The notes under the pieces were generated by a model. The model was not told the DNA's origin. It did not search any database and worked only from the letters and a program-made list of their open reading frames with translations. The position numbers and the translations under genes were made by a program. Positions 31,500-43,422 of a stretch of DNA of 64,000 bases are shown piece after piece. Numbering within the stretch: the first letter of the stretch is position 1; every line of letters starts with the position of its first letter. Source of the DNA: Isoetes taiwanensis (lineage: Eukaryota > Streptophyta > Lycopodiopsida > Isoetales > Isoetaceae); the NCBI GenBank assembly GCA_021234155.1, contig JAJEKV010000005.1, forward strand, positions 29,493,350-29,557,349, given 5' to 3'.

Positions 31500-32670
31500 A
31501 AAAGGAATGAGTATCATTAAAAGGAGTGCCGTATCATTAAAAACAAGAATATTATCATCAACATAAAGTGCAATCAAAATGAATAACTTACCATGAATCA
31601 TACTATAAAGATTAGGATCTGCATTCGAGGAGCGAAAACTAATGGAACATAGAAAAGCGTCCATTTTCTCGTACCATTTCCTTAAAGCTTATTTCATCTC
31701 ATAAAGAGAATGATTCAACTTACAAACCATTCGGTCCTTTCCTGGAAGAGCAAAACCTTTGGGTTGTTCCATATAAATTTCATCTTTGATATCTCTGTTA
31801 AGAAAAGCAGTCTTTACATTCATCTGATGAATTTCCAAATCAAAGTGTACTGCAAAGGCTAACAGTAGACGAACATTGTCAAACACACAACTAAAGAAAA
31901 TGTTTCCTCATAATCAACACCTTCAATTTATGAGTATCCCTTGGCTATCAAGCGAGCTTTAAACTTATCAAAAGTTCCATCAGCAAATTTGCAGCAAATA
32001 TTTTTGTCTTGAAAACCCACTTACACTTGATTGCTCTTCTCTCAAAAGGCAATTCAGTTATGTTCCATGTACCTTTAGAGAGCAAAGAATCATGTTCATC
32101 CTGCATCTCATGATTTGGTGAAGGGAGTGCTTGTTCATATGTAACAGGATCATGAGAAACAGCTAATGCATGATAATCAAGAATCTTTTGAGTAGGGACC
32201 CAGGTACGAGTTGTACGCCTTAGACTATTCTCGGGATTATGCTCAATATTTTCTTGAATGACTTCATCAGTCGAATTATCAAAAACATCATCATTAAAAC
32301 CATCACCAGGACCATCATCAATGTCATGAGGCACTTCTATATTGGCAAGAACGTTTTCAGTAGCAAGAACACTAATATTAGCATGAGGCGTTTCTACATG
32401 CTTGCTGCCATTAGCAACATGCAAAACCTGAAAATCATAATATGGAAAAACTGTTAGAATATTGTCTGAATGATTCACTAAGTCTGCATCACCACCCATT
32501 GCAGATTCATCAGATAGCACTGTGACTAATTGATATCTTATGTATTTCAGGATCAAAAAACCTGTACGCCTTTGAATATGTAGAGCATCTAATAAAAATG
32601 ACTTTACGACCTTTAGGGTCAAGTTTCTTACGATCTTTATGGGGAACATGTATATAAGCAATGCATCCAA
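31500..32670 (-). pseudogene. Ty1/copia reverse transcriptase region
   Basis: The stretch from 32670 has the copia linker and RT start (YEQALPSPNHEMQDEHDSL, then GTWNITELPF and CKWVFKTK). 31886-31689 gives LLLAFAVHFDLEIHQMNVKT (motif A region), EIYMEQPKGF and CKLNHSLYEMK. In the next frame WYEKMDAFL and LYVDDNILVF (catalytic YVDD, ~31552-31577) follow. It ends before RNase H. Frame breaks near 31960 and 31690 disable it. Confidence 0.82.
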
Positions 32671-32869
32671 AGGTCAGCAAATGGGAAACTGATGGTTATA
32701 TGCCTGTCCAAACGTCGACAAAAGCAATAGTTTTCAATGCAGATGTAGTGAGATGGTTTTGAACATAAACAACAAAAAGAACAGCTTTAGCCCAAAACTC
32801 TACTGACAGAATTGCATGAATCAACATAGATCTTACTGAATTCAAAACAGTGCGGTTCTTTCATTCATA

Positions 32870-33563
32870 AACACCATTACAGTAAACTCATGGTGAATAC
32901 CATGTTTTGTGCAAAGAGCCTGAAAAGCTTTGGATTTATATTCATCACCATTGTCAGTGCGTAAAATTTTAATAGGAAGGCCAATTTGAATTTCAACAAG
33001 TTGTGAAAATCTTTGAAAATATCAAATACCTCGAATTTCTTTTTCAACAAATAGGTAAAGACATACCTTGTATAATCATAAATGAACAATAAGAATTAGG
33101 AAGAACCCCCAAAAGAGAAGAGAAAAGGACCACAGACATCAAAATGCATCAACTCAAGAATTTGTATAGCACGAGTGGCAAAATGTGGAAAAGATTGACA
33201 ATGAAGTTTACCCAAGGCACATGATGGACAAACATCCAATTTGGCATGTGGCTGTAATTGCAAACCATGGACAACATCATGACGTTCCATTTCTAAAAGC
33301 CCTTGAAAGTTGGAATGGCCAAAGCATGAATGCCACAGAGTACTATCAGGAGTACTAGAAGTGGTAATAGCATATGTAAAGTCATCATCTATAGAAAGTT
33401 TCCATAAATCATTACGTCTGTGTGCTATAGTAAAAAGCTTTCCATTCTGTTTGATCTTACAATATGCATCAATGAATGTGACCTTGAGACCAAGATCTAC
33501 AAGCCATGCCATAGAAATAAGATTCTTGGCTAACCCTGGCACGTATAAAACTCCTGGCAACAT
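32870..33563 (-). pseudogene. Ty1/copia pre-integrase and integrase region
   Basis: LPGVLYVPGLAKNLIS marks the end of the protease. LWHSCFGHSNFQGL, then CPSCALGKLHCQSF, form the HHCC zinc-binding GAG-pre-integrase domain, followed by LELMHFDVCGPF (first catalytic Asp of the integrase core). The core continues in another frame at 33089-32877 with YDYTRYVFTYLLKKK and is broken. It would join element cDNA to host DNA. Confidence 0.8.
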
Positions 33564-33696
33564 CTGAGATCCTGCAATGGTAGAAATAGCAATGTTGCCA
33601 ATACCAACAACTTGTTGTGTACCATGATCATAAACAAAATTTTTGACAGTTAAAACATGATAACTTTGTAATCACTGAGTAGAACTAACCATATGG

Positions 33697-34571
33697 GCAG
33701 TAACACCCGAATCAATGAGAAAATTAGCAAAATAAAAAACATGGAATACTCTGGCATAATCTGTCATGACACAACTGGCATGCTCAGGAAGAGTGATGGC
33801 TATAGCATGCTTTTCATCATAATCCTTTTTATGATATGTCTCCTCAAGATGACCAGTCTTACAACAATAAATGCATCTATCACGATCAGATCTAGCATCA
33901 TATTCAGGTTTATGAAAACAATCAATTACAGGATGATTTGTTTTACCACAATGAGGGCATGGGAAAATGCAACACGTAGTCGACGAAACATACGACCACG
34001 ACCTCTACCACGAACAAAGTTATTAGACAAACGTCTATCAGTAAGAACATTGGCTATATTAGATGGCTCTACACGGTCTTTAATCCGCTGGGAATGCTCA
34101 AGCAAAGATATACAGATACTATCAAAATCAGGATTGTCTTTTTTAGCTAAGACAACCACAATTGTTTCAAATTCAATTGGCATAGACTGTAACAGCATAA
34201 TAGGTAATTTATTGGAGGAACAGGCTCACCAGCTACAGGCAATTGTTCTACCAAGGACTTAAAGTTATTAATATGGCCTTGCAAGACTCAGAAACTTTAT
34301 ACTTAAGTTCATCTAACTGATAACCTATATGTATGTGCTCATTCATAGTCTTTTTCTGATATAGTTTTTCTATACAGGCCCACATATCATGACTACTGGA
34401 ATAGGAGACAACATCTGTTATTAACGAATCTTTTAAAGCAGATAAAAGATATCGTTGCCACAGTATTCTTTTTATTCCAAGTTTGAGTCTCAACCACCCA
34501 TTGATCATATTTGTGATTTTGGCACCGGCATTATCGACCGATTGCACTGGACGAAGGCAAGAACCTTGCAC
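33697..34571 (-). pseudogene. Ty1/copia gag with zinc knuckles and protease start
   Basis: The N-terminal part has the copia gag pattern (W..Y.....DSLITDVV near 34430, M..HI..GYQLDELKYKV). Then come VRGRGRGR and two CX2CX4HX4C-type knuckles near 33820-33960. The first (CPHCGKTNHPVIDC) is intact; the second (CIYCCKTGHLEETY) has Tyr for the last Cys. The protease motif IDSGVTAHM lies at about 33697-33720. It packages element RNA and begins polyprotein processing. Several frameshifts are present. Confidence 0.78.
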
Positions 34572-34600
34572 AATATCAAGTAAGTCATCATCTTCAAATC

Positions 34601-35439
34601 ATTTTTATCTTCCAGATAGGAAAGCCAATTCCATAAAAAATGGATACAGTCCTTTAATCTGTAGGATACCGCTGATCACAACATTAGACAATGTTGTTGC
34701 CATGCCTGTTCTTTTCCTGTGAAGAATGGCAGAAGATAATCAGATTATAACTAAATGGAGAATGTCACTCCATTTATATTAGTATATGAGAGATAAAGTT
34801 TAGCATATGGGGAATGTCGCTCCATTGCTTTCATATTAGCAGATGGGATTTGCAGTGGTGCCATCGCGGTCTTTACTTCTGATGGTGCCATCTAGCGATT
34901 AGGATTAGTTTGAGGAAGTTTGAGAACATTTGGACGATCTATGGAAACATTCTTGTTCTATTTTAGAACGTTTGGATGATCTGCGGACCATTTTTTCTGG
35001 CGCCATAGCCAATTTTCCTATTTCTGATGGCGCCATTGATGTGTTTGATGAAGTTCTGGAAGTGTGTGACAAAATTCCAGAAGATTGAAGAACTTTTTTC
35101 GCTTGCATGTTGTTTTCTTGCTTCAAGATGTGTGCACCGCAAATTTGGGAGATAATTTGGCTTAGGGTTTCTGCTTAGATCATTCTGTCGACTCTTTGTG
35201 TTTCACATCCGGTGCTTGTTGCAAGATTTGGAGCGCAAAGGTTCTCTATTTTTGGATTTGGGGCGCAAGGCTTCTCTATTTTGGATTTGGTAGTTTGCTT
35301 GGATAAATCTTACTCATTTTATCATAACTTTCAAGAATAATAATAAAAAGAAATAATCAAGAATCAAGATGTTGAAGTATTTTGCTCTGTAGCTGTTCAT
35401 TTCCGTCCATAGCCGTGATATATCTGTCCATTTCTATTA
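34601..35439. other. Non-coding flank of the copia element
   Basis: It may contain the leader or a remnant of the 5' LTR of the - strand copia element, but no paired LTR was found. GATGGCGCCAT-like palindromes recur (e.g. 34882-34893, 34998-35008, 35028-35036). Confidence 0.3.
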
Positions 35440-35902
35440 AGGGAGGGTGCCCATCTACGGTTCACCAGTGGGCGAAATGGATCGTTGATAGCCCTCCAAG
35501 GCTCGGATGGGAGCGAATGATGGTTCATTGGGTGTCTTGAGAATGGGGTGTTCATAGAAGCTCAAAAATGCCTACTTTGGTGCCCTAACAAGTGAGTAAC
35601 AAGGCAAAAAATGGAGGGACCTTTTTGCCCTTGATGGTCCACCAGCGTGCCCACAATAGTGCATATAGCAAACGACATCCAAATGACACGTGTAAGTGCT
35701 TGTTATAAAGCTCTTGGGTAACCTAGTCAAATGAGACACATGCGTGAGAATTTTGCCTTCTATGAGAAAAGTTACGTGGGTTCAAAGAAAAGGCAATAAA
35801 GGTTGGAATTTTAGAAATTTTAAATGGATGAATCACAATCGTTGGATTAAATCAAAGTAGCCGCCCCACAAGGGGCATATCACCATAAGGGGCACCCTCC
35901 CT
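35440..35902. mobile_element. TA-flanked inverted-repeat element (~463 bp)
   Basis: AGGGAGGGTGCC at 35440-35451 is mirrored by GGCACCCTCCCT at 35891-35902, and both ends are flanked by TA (35438-35439 and 35903-35904). A TA target duplication with short inverted ends suggests a Tc1/mariner-type or other MITE. No transposase was seen. With only 12-bp ends and 2-bp flanks this remains a proposal. Confidence 0.45.
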
Positions 35903-36469
35903 TATAGCCTTGCAGAAAATGTAAAGTAGGGCTTGCCTGCCTCTTATAGTTCAACGGCTTCGTATTGCAATGGCATGGGCCATATAGATTGAAGGAACCT
36001 AAGTTAGTTCCAGGTGACATGACATGATAAGTTAATTCTAGGTGACATGGCGCCGGAGAACCCAAACCCAAACTCGTTGCCATTTCCAACCCGAACTCGC
36101 TACTGGTTTCGCTGGAGCTCAAGAAGCTGTTTTCGCTGGAGCTCAAAAAACTGTTTTTGTCGGAGCATGTCCTATTTATACACGTGTTACAACCTTAACC
36201 CTTTATCTATATTTGGCTCAAAGGAGCTAAAAAGCGAGGATGTGAAGGATATATTGCTAAGAAGATCCCAGAACTTTGGATGAAGCTATAAAATTTGCAG
36301 TTCGTTGTAATAACCATCTTTTTGGGCGTAGGCAAGAAAGACGAAATTAGCATATTCCCTGAGCTCCAGCAGTCACAGCAGTTTTCGCACCGCCCACGTC
36401 CCCGGAATCAGTTGACCTAGTGTCTATGCATATTGATGATATGGTTCGAGGGCCCTTATCTGCAGCTTA

Positions 36470-37520
36470 GAAGCAATGCCGAAGAGAGGCTAATCTCTGC
36501 CTCTATTGTGGAGGGGTTGGCCATATCGCTTGTGGATGTCTTGTTAAGCAATCAAATCGTTCGAGTCCCGTCCGAGTAGTAGGAGTCTCTAGACGGCTGC
36601 CTGACATTCCTCCAACTCTTTCCACATGTGACGAAAGTTTTATTCCCTTGGACAAGGTCAGTAAAGAATTTTTTATCTCTGTTTCATTGGAGTCGGAGGT
36701 TGGGTGGATAGAGGCATTGGCGCAACTTGATTATGGTGTGAATGCCTGCTTCATGAATATTGTGTTCGCTACTAAGCACGCCATCCCTAGAAGCAGGGTC
36801 GAGCATCCCAGCTTTGTTGGTGTGGTTGTTGGGCGTGAGATCTCGTCAGGCGCAGTCACAGAATGTACTGCACCTCTTCGAGTTTTGTTTGAGGAAGCTT
36901 CTTGCAGCGTTTCATTCAATCTCATTGCTAGCTCACATGTGCCAGTCGTTTTGGGTCTTCCTTGGCTCGCGCTGCATAACCTACAGATTGATTGACGCTC
37001 TAGATCTATTCAGTTTGCTGGTTCTAGCTTGAGTTCTAGTTCATTTGCAGTTCACGCCTCTACATCAACATCTACTTCAGGCTGTGCAATATTGTGGGCT
37101 CTCGATTCCATCCTTGCTATTCCTGTTTCTGCTTTACATCCTGATTAAGCTTTTGTCTCTGTTCCAGTTCATATCCTAGATTTTGACTATGTTCTAGATG
37201 ATGTCCCATCTCCAGTTCTTGCTCCAGTTCCTGTTCCAGTTGCTTCTGCTTCTGCTCATGTTCCTAGTCTTGCTCCTGTTCTTGATCCTGCTTCTGTAGA
37301 GGCTTTTTCATGCCCTCAATTTCGTATCTTGAAGATCTCTCTTCACAAGTTTATCAGATCTGGTAGGCAAGATCCCAGTTCAGCATTGGCAATTCAAGTT
37401 CATTCTTCAACTAGCTCTACTTCAATGATGTTTGCTCCTATCCTTCCTGATAAATATAAGGATTTTGGCGATGTCTTTGATAAGGTAGCTTGTAAGCTTC
37501 CGAAGCATCGTCCCTATGAC
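36470..37520 (+). mobile_element. Ty3/gypsy fragment (gag knuckle, protease, RT start)
   Basis: On the + strand a CX2CX4HX4C knuckle (CLYCGGVGHIACGC, ~36500) is followed by a retropepsin-like domain. The active-site region is AQLDYGVNACFM (usually DSG) and the end VVLGLPWLALHNLQID. A repetitive Ser/Pro/Val linker (37020-37310) comes next. Then KYKDFGDVFDK and LPKHRPYDC mark the start of the gypsy reverse transcriptase. The element stops at 37520, where the LTR of another element begins. 5' extent is uncertain. Confidence 0.72.
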
Positions 37521-39171
37521 TGTGTGACGCTCCCTGCTAAATATACGGCACCCGGCCGTACACTCTGCAGGAAATCCCCCGTCCGGCTCAACAACCGCAC
37601 AGGCCCTCCGTCTATCCCGCACTCAGGGAACTCCGTAGTGCGGGAAGGGGACACGAAGGTGTCTTGCGCGCCCTTCCCCTATGGGCTCCTATCACAGCGG
37701 AAGCATAAACACGTCAGAACTAGCAATACAATACAATATGCTACCTCGAAGGGTAGCTCAATCGCACATCCATAGATGCAAAGAACATAATCATATGCCA
37801 TAAAACATGAGAGGACCTACCCGTGGCTCCGACACGAAAGGAAGTCGACTGACTGGATAGGCCTCAAGATAGAGCAGACCGAGTCATAACAATGGCGGGG
37901 CTGGCATAAGACAATGGCTAGGGTTGACCACTCCATCCGCCCCTCCTGTGCATACTTTGCAGATGGGCTCAATCAGGCTCTGGCATGACTCTAGCCTTCC
38001 GGATACGTAATCCCATGGCATCACCCATCGGAACTACTCCAGGTTGCATCTCCCTGGTCCGTTGAGGCAGGAAGGGTTGCATCTCCCCTTCCCGGGGTCT
38101 AGAGGCTCCTCGGGCGACTAGAGAATCGTGGCGACACACGATTCATACCCGACTGAACCCCCCAAAACAAGAGCCAAGCTGACACTTGCAACTCTTGAGA
38201 GGCAGGGCGACACCATCGCCCCAGGAGGTGTCGGACCCATGCTCGGCCCACACGAAGTGACCGACCATAAGCCTAGCCCACTATGGGATCCCCCGTAGCC
38301 CCCACTCGGCAGGGATCCTCCCTCCGCATTGCCTCTAGCCCCGTTGTGTGGTGCTGAGTCACATCATAGCCTCCTTAGCCCGGTGGGTTCCTATGCACAG
38401 GCCGCAACTAATAGGAACTAAGGGATCTACACTAGGAGCATACTACATATGGCCCTAGGTCTCTACCCCCCTTCCCAACACAAGAGGAACAAACATGATC
38501 AACCATCATCACATAATCATCCCATCATGATCAATATCATATGAACATCTTAACCTAATCATACATATCTAACTAACAGTTAGGGTTCCTTGATTAGGGT
38601 TCAAGATGTTCAACAAAGGTTCTAGGGTGGCTCTACACTAGACACGAAATACTAACCCATCTGGAATGCTAACTTCCAGATGAACTAACATGAACTCTAC
38701 TCAACCTACCTCCTCCAGAAGCGCTTCCTCCCATCCCTGGCGTCTCCATGCTCCTTGACGTGGTTCGAAGTCTTGCTCCTTCTACGATCATACACACCCT
38801 CCTGGGGCTGATGCTCCAGGCTAGACTATATTTGACGGTGCTCTAAAAGCGGGGTTTGAAGACGCGTGGATGAGAGCTCGGGTGCTAGGTCAGGGAAAAA
38901 GGTCTAGGGTTAGGGTTAGAGCTAATATAGATGTGGGTCCACATAGGATGCCATGTGGCACCACTAGGGTTAGGCCGTGTGGCGGTTGCCTCAATAGGAT
39001 AAGGCCATGTGGAAAATGGGTCTTATCCTAAGGTTATCTAAGTTAAGTAATTAACTTAGATGTGCACCCCTTGCCACTTTCTAAGGCATACAAGGCTACC
39101 CAGGTAGACTTGTATGGTGACGGGTCCAGGAATATACGTATCTATAGCGTATATTCCCCTGGAACATCACA
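37521..39171 (-). repeat. 3' LTR of the - strand chromovirus
   Basis: In + orientation it starts TGTGTGACGCTCCC and ends GGAACATCACA (so TG...CA). Next to its right end lies TTCTCCCCCCC, the complement of a polypurine tract, placing the element body to the right on the - strand. It interrupts the gypsy fragment at 37520. The partner 5' LTR was not found in the window. Confidence 0.7.
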
Positions 39172-39184
39172 TTCTCCCCCCCTT
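39172..39184 (-). other. Polypurine tract of the chromovirus
   Basis: On the - strand the purine run AAGGGGGGGAGAA directly abuts the LTR start TGTGATGTTCC, the expected plus-strand priming site. Confidence 0.7.
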
Positions 39185-39998
39185 AGGACAATGCTGTCCT
39201 CAGCATTGCGCTAAGGTGACGAGCCTACTTGATCCTGCAAAACAATACAAGCGCATACAATTAATTTTAACGATCAATTTGTTATTAAAGAGTTAGATAT
39301 CAAAATTTAGGCTATATTTGTACTTATACAAAATTATATAGCCTTAACAAGGTTACTTCTTACAATAATTCAAAACATTATTATAAGAGTTATTAGGGTT
39401 CATAATCTAAATTATGGTTCTCCCCATCTTCTCGTAATGCGCCCCACTTCGATGCTCCTTCTCACTTGCCTGCACATGGAGCACATTACGTTAGTCTAAT
39501 TACTAAAATTGTGGTTTTAGGGGACCACCCCCCTTACCAATACCTTGCACTCGATCATGGCCCTTTCGGATTTGAGCTTAAGGACCATTTAAGATGATCC
39601 CATCATTGCCCATGATCAAGTGCTACCTTGTACTCGGTTACCCGGTGCCGAGTACCCCTAGTGCATCATGCCCCAAGGGTTTTAAGCTAGGGAACGTCTC
39701 ACGATCCCATCATCGCACATGATCACTTTGACCTTCACCATGACCCCCCTATGGCCAGGTGTGCGACCCCCACATCGTGGCATAGGGAGCATCCGACCGA
39801 TGTCCCATCATCGCGCACCATGCCTTCTCTCTCTCGCATGACCCTATTGGTCATGCGCACCTCTTGGTGCATGTTGCCTAGGGAACGCCTTAAAGGCTTA
39901 TCCCATCATCGCCCACATGTTCCAAGATTCTGGCATATGTATTCCACTAACTAGAATACACCTGCCAGAGCTAGAGGCTAACTAAGAAGCATACTAAG
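39185..39998. other. Chromovirus 3' untranslated region
   Basis: This lies between the integrase/chromodomain stop and the polypurine tract. GGGATGATGGG-like and CCATGATC words recur (39590-39920). No coding motif was seen. Confidence 0.45.
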
Positions 39999-41363
39999 CT
40001 AACCTCCTGGCGAGTCGGGGTCGACCAAGTCGGAGATGACTCGCCCATCAAACTGCTTCATAAAATCCGGGTATTGCTTCTCCAAATCTTGTTTCAATAC
40101 CCAGGTTGCGTCTTCCACGGGCAAGTGCTTCCACTTGACCAAATATTGGAGGAATTGAGACTAGTCTTCTTGAATGACTTATCAAGAAGTAACTCAGGCA
40201 CAATTTCCACTTGCTCTTCCGTCATTTCCAACAAAGTTGGAGTATCCAAGACCTCCTCAGGGTTAGGATTGTGCCTTTTCAATAAACTTACGTGGAAAAC
40301 CTTGTGAACTTTGAGATGGGCCGGAAGATCCAACTTGTAGGCTTGGGAGCCCACTCTTTCCAAGATTTTGAACGGACCAGCCCACCTAGGGGCAAGCTTC
40401 TTGCAACTCCCAATCCGAAGCTTAGCTTGCTTGACCTTGATCTTCAACCACACGCTATCGCCTACCTTGAACTCTCTTACGGTCCTGTGCTTGTCGGCTA
40501 CACTCTTCTGCCGACTTCTTGCTGCTAGGAGGTAACCCCTCACTTCTTCCACCAACTGCTGCATATCTCCTAGCATCTGCTGGGACACTTCAACCTTTGA
40601 CACGGGATTGTGCCAAGTGTCCGGGGTTAAGCACTGGTACCCGTAATTTACCATGAAAGGAGACATCTGAGATGACTCCTGTTTGGCACTATTGTAGGCG
40701 AATTCCACCAAGTGGATGAACTCATCCCACTTGGATTGCTTATTCCACACATAACTTCGAAGCATATCCTCGATGATGCGATTCGTCCTCTCCGTCTGAC
40801 CATCTGTCTGCGGATGATATGTCGTGCTCATGGAGAGCTTCGTCTGGATCGTGCTAAAGAGGTCTTGCCAAAAGGCACTCATAAATTTGGAATCCCTATC
40901 TGAAATTATTTCTCGAGGCATGCCATGGAGTCTAAAAATCTCCTTTACAAATAGCTTGGCATTATCTAATGCGTGTGTCAGTAGTTACGCAAGGCACAAA
41001 AAATGTGCCATCTTAGATAACTTATCTACGACAACCATCAATGCATCCTTGCCTCGAAGAGTTCTAGGGAGTCCCGTGATAAAATCCATACTTATGACCT
41101 CCCACTTAGCATTTGGCACCGCCAATGGCTCTAAGGCACCTGGAATTCGGAGCTGCTCCGCTTTGGTCCGGCCTTTGACAACCGGCATTCCCGAATATAT
41201 CGGCTATCTGTTTCTTCATCCACGGCGAAATAACTACTTGAATCTTGAAGTAGGTCTTCATAAACCACGCATGCCCTGCTATTGGGCTGTTATGTGTGTC
41301 ATGAAGAATTAGCTTCCTTACCCCTGATGATTCGGGCACACACAACTTATGCTTATGATACAA
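39999..41363 (-). pseudogene. Ty3/gypsy integrase with C-terminal chromodomain
   Basis: Reading down from 41363: HDTHNSPIAGHAWFMKTYFK (HHCC zinc domain), then the core with WEVISMDFITGLPR (41110) and MVVVDKLSKMAHFL, and ISDRDSKFMSAFW with HPQTDGQTERTNR. The GPY/F-like segment LAPRWAGPFKILERVG follows, then HVSLLKRH. In the last part, KWKHLPVEDATWVLKQDLEK is a chromodomain, which targets chromoviruses to particular chromatin. It ends at 39999. Two frame breaks (near 40980 and 40140) interrupt it. Confidence 0.85.
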
Positions 41364-42727
41364 CAGGTTGCCTTCCTTCTTATAATGCTTGAAGGCCTCC
41401 CGTTCCTTAAATCTGTTCTAGCCTCTCTAGAAAGGCTTTCCCATACTTCCTTGAAATCCCCATCTAATGGCAGGGTCTCTTCAATCTTCTTTCCAAACTC
41501 ACTCGAAAGAGTGGAAATCGCATTACAATGCGTTCTTGTCTCAAGCGGTCTTCTGGAGAGAGCATCTGCCACAACATTAAGCTTGCCGGGCTTATATACT
41601 ATATCAAAATCATACTCTTCAAGGAATTCCATCCACCTCCTTTGCCTTAGGTTGAGGAGTGGTTGGGTGAAAAGATACTGGAGGCTCTGGTGATCAGTAT
41701 CTAACTGAAACTTCCTTCCCAAGCAAATAATGCCTCCAAATCCTTAGTGCCACGACAATGGCTAGGAGCTCTCGATCATGGGTTGGGTAAGCGTTGCTTT
41801 CGGCGTCGTTCATCTTCTTTGAGTCGTGGCGACTACTCTTTCTTCTTGCATCAAATCGCCCTGTTGCTAACTTGCTTGCATCCGTAGCCACAAGCTTATC
41901 TTTACTTGGGTGCGGGAGGACGAGACCTTTGGGGCTGATGTTAAAGGCCTCCTTGAGCTTCTCAAAGGAAACTTGGACTTTCTCTAGCCAATGTGCTCTC
42001 CAATCTTTCACCTTAATGCTCTTAGTGAGGTCCGAGGTCAAAGGGGCCCACTTAGCAAAGTCCTTCTAACTTTACGTAATAACCCGCCAACCCAGAAAGC
42101 TTCTTACTTCGCTACATTCCTTGGAGCTGGCCAATCAACTCTTGCTTCAATCTTTTGGGTCGGTGGAAATCCCTTCGCTGATATTACATGGCCCAAGTAC
42201 TCCACTCTTTCGGTAGCAAAGTGGCATTTGGAGAGCTTGCCATACAAGCGATGCCGTCTCAACTTTTCCAACACCCTTCTCAAATGCTGATCATGATCTT
42301 CAATGGACTTCTTTGTAGACTAGAATGTCGTCGAAGAAAACAATGACAAACTCATCTAGAAAATCCCTCGAAGACGTCGTTCATGAGGCGCATAAAAGTT
42401 GCTGGAGCGTTCGACAACCCAAAGGGCATTACTGTGAACTCAAAGTGACCATACCGCGTTCTGAAAGCGGTCTTATGGATATCCTCTTCCTTTATTCTTA
42501 TCTGATGGTACCGACCTTAAGTCAATTTTTGAGAATACCCTTGCTCCTTGGAGCTGGTCCATCAAATCATACGCCCTTGGCAATGCATACTTGTTCTTTA
42601 TCGATACGCTTGTTGGTGGCGATAGTCTATGCACATTCTTAAGCTCCCATCTTTCTTCTTCACAAAGAGTATAGGTGCTCAAAAGGAGACACACTTGCTC
42701 TAATGAACCCAAGCTCAAGCAATTCAC
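41318..42727 (-). pseudogene. Ty3/gypsy reverse transcriptase and RNase H
   Basis: RNase H is clear: LVATDASKLATG, HDRELLAIVVALRIWRHYLL, then FQLDTDHQSLQYLF, RRWMEFLEEYDFDIVYKPGK and NVVADALSRRP. Upstream (42041-42727), RT pieces in several frames include [19 protein letters not shown] and VFSKIDLRS, the motif around the first catalytic Asp, and a broken palm with the segment encoding FVIVFFDD-type sequence near 42325-42350. Many shifts are present. Confidence 0.82.
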
Positions 42728-42760
42728 GGGCGCTTCTTGAGTTCTATCAGTGCAGGGTGC

Positions 42761-43330
42761 TCATCGTAAGGTGCCTTCTTTGGTAGGCTTAGCATCCGGA
42801 GCTAATGTGATTTCACATTCTACACCCCTATAAGGTGGTAACTGTCGGATTTCATCCGGGAATACATCCCTAAATTCTGAGATGAGCCTTGCTACTGGCC
42901 TGGGCAACTGATTCCCCTTTTGATCGCTTCCATCCTGCTTATTGGGCTCAATTGCCACTAACCTCAAAATATAGTCCACCTTATTTCTTTCTATACTTTT
43001 CCTTAGGTGCTTCAAGGAAATACATTGCATAGAAGGAGCTGCCTTCTTACCTTTCACTATGAATTTGGTGCCGTCCGGTGCCGTCATGGCGACTTCGTTG
43101 CGGTCACAATCAATCATGGCTTTGGCTGGCTTCAAGAATTCCATGCCTACTATAAGGTCATACCTTCCAATCTCCATGACTTCTGCTCCCATGGGCCACT
43201 TACTTCCACTAAGGTCTATGTCGAATGTGATCCTCCTTCCCTTAGTGTGTCGAATGGCGCCGTTTGCCATAACAAGCGCACGGGCTTAGACTTCAATACC
43301 TTATTCTTCATTAGGCAGCTAGCACGGGAG
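42761..43330 (-). pseudogene. Ty3/gypsy protease region
   Basis: The segment from 43270 reads GAIRHTKGRRITFDIDLSG, then YDLIVGMEFLKPAKAMIDC, the flap and C-terminal part of a retropepsin, and FRDVFPDEIRQLPPYRGVE leading into RT. The active-site region lies just upstream (near 43340) with a degraded LIDT. It would process the Gag-Pol polyprotein. Confidence 0.75.
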
Positions 43331-43422
43331 AGCGAAGTTATGAGAACTACTGTGTCTATGAGGACTACATATGGATTACTATCTATGATTCCATCAATGA
43401 TTTGTTGGACTGATCCTCAATA

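Larger units (their letters stand above)
31495..34600 (-). mobile_element. Ty1/copia retrotransposon, truncated
   Basis: On the - strand, gag, protease, integrase and reverse transcriptase occur in the Ty1/copia order, from about 34571 down to 31500. RNase H and the 3' LTR are missing: similarity ends just after the YVDD region near 31500. No 5' LTR or tRNA primer site was identified upstream of gag (34600-35400). All frames carry shifts. Confidence 0.85.
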
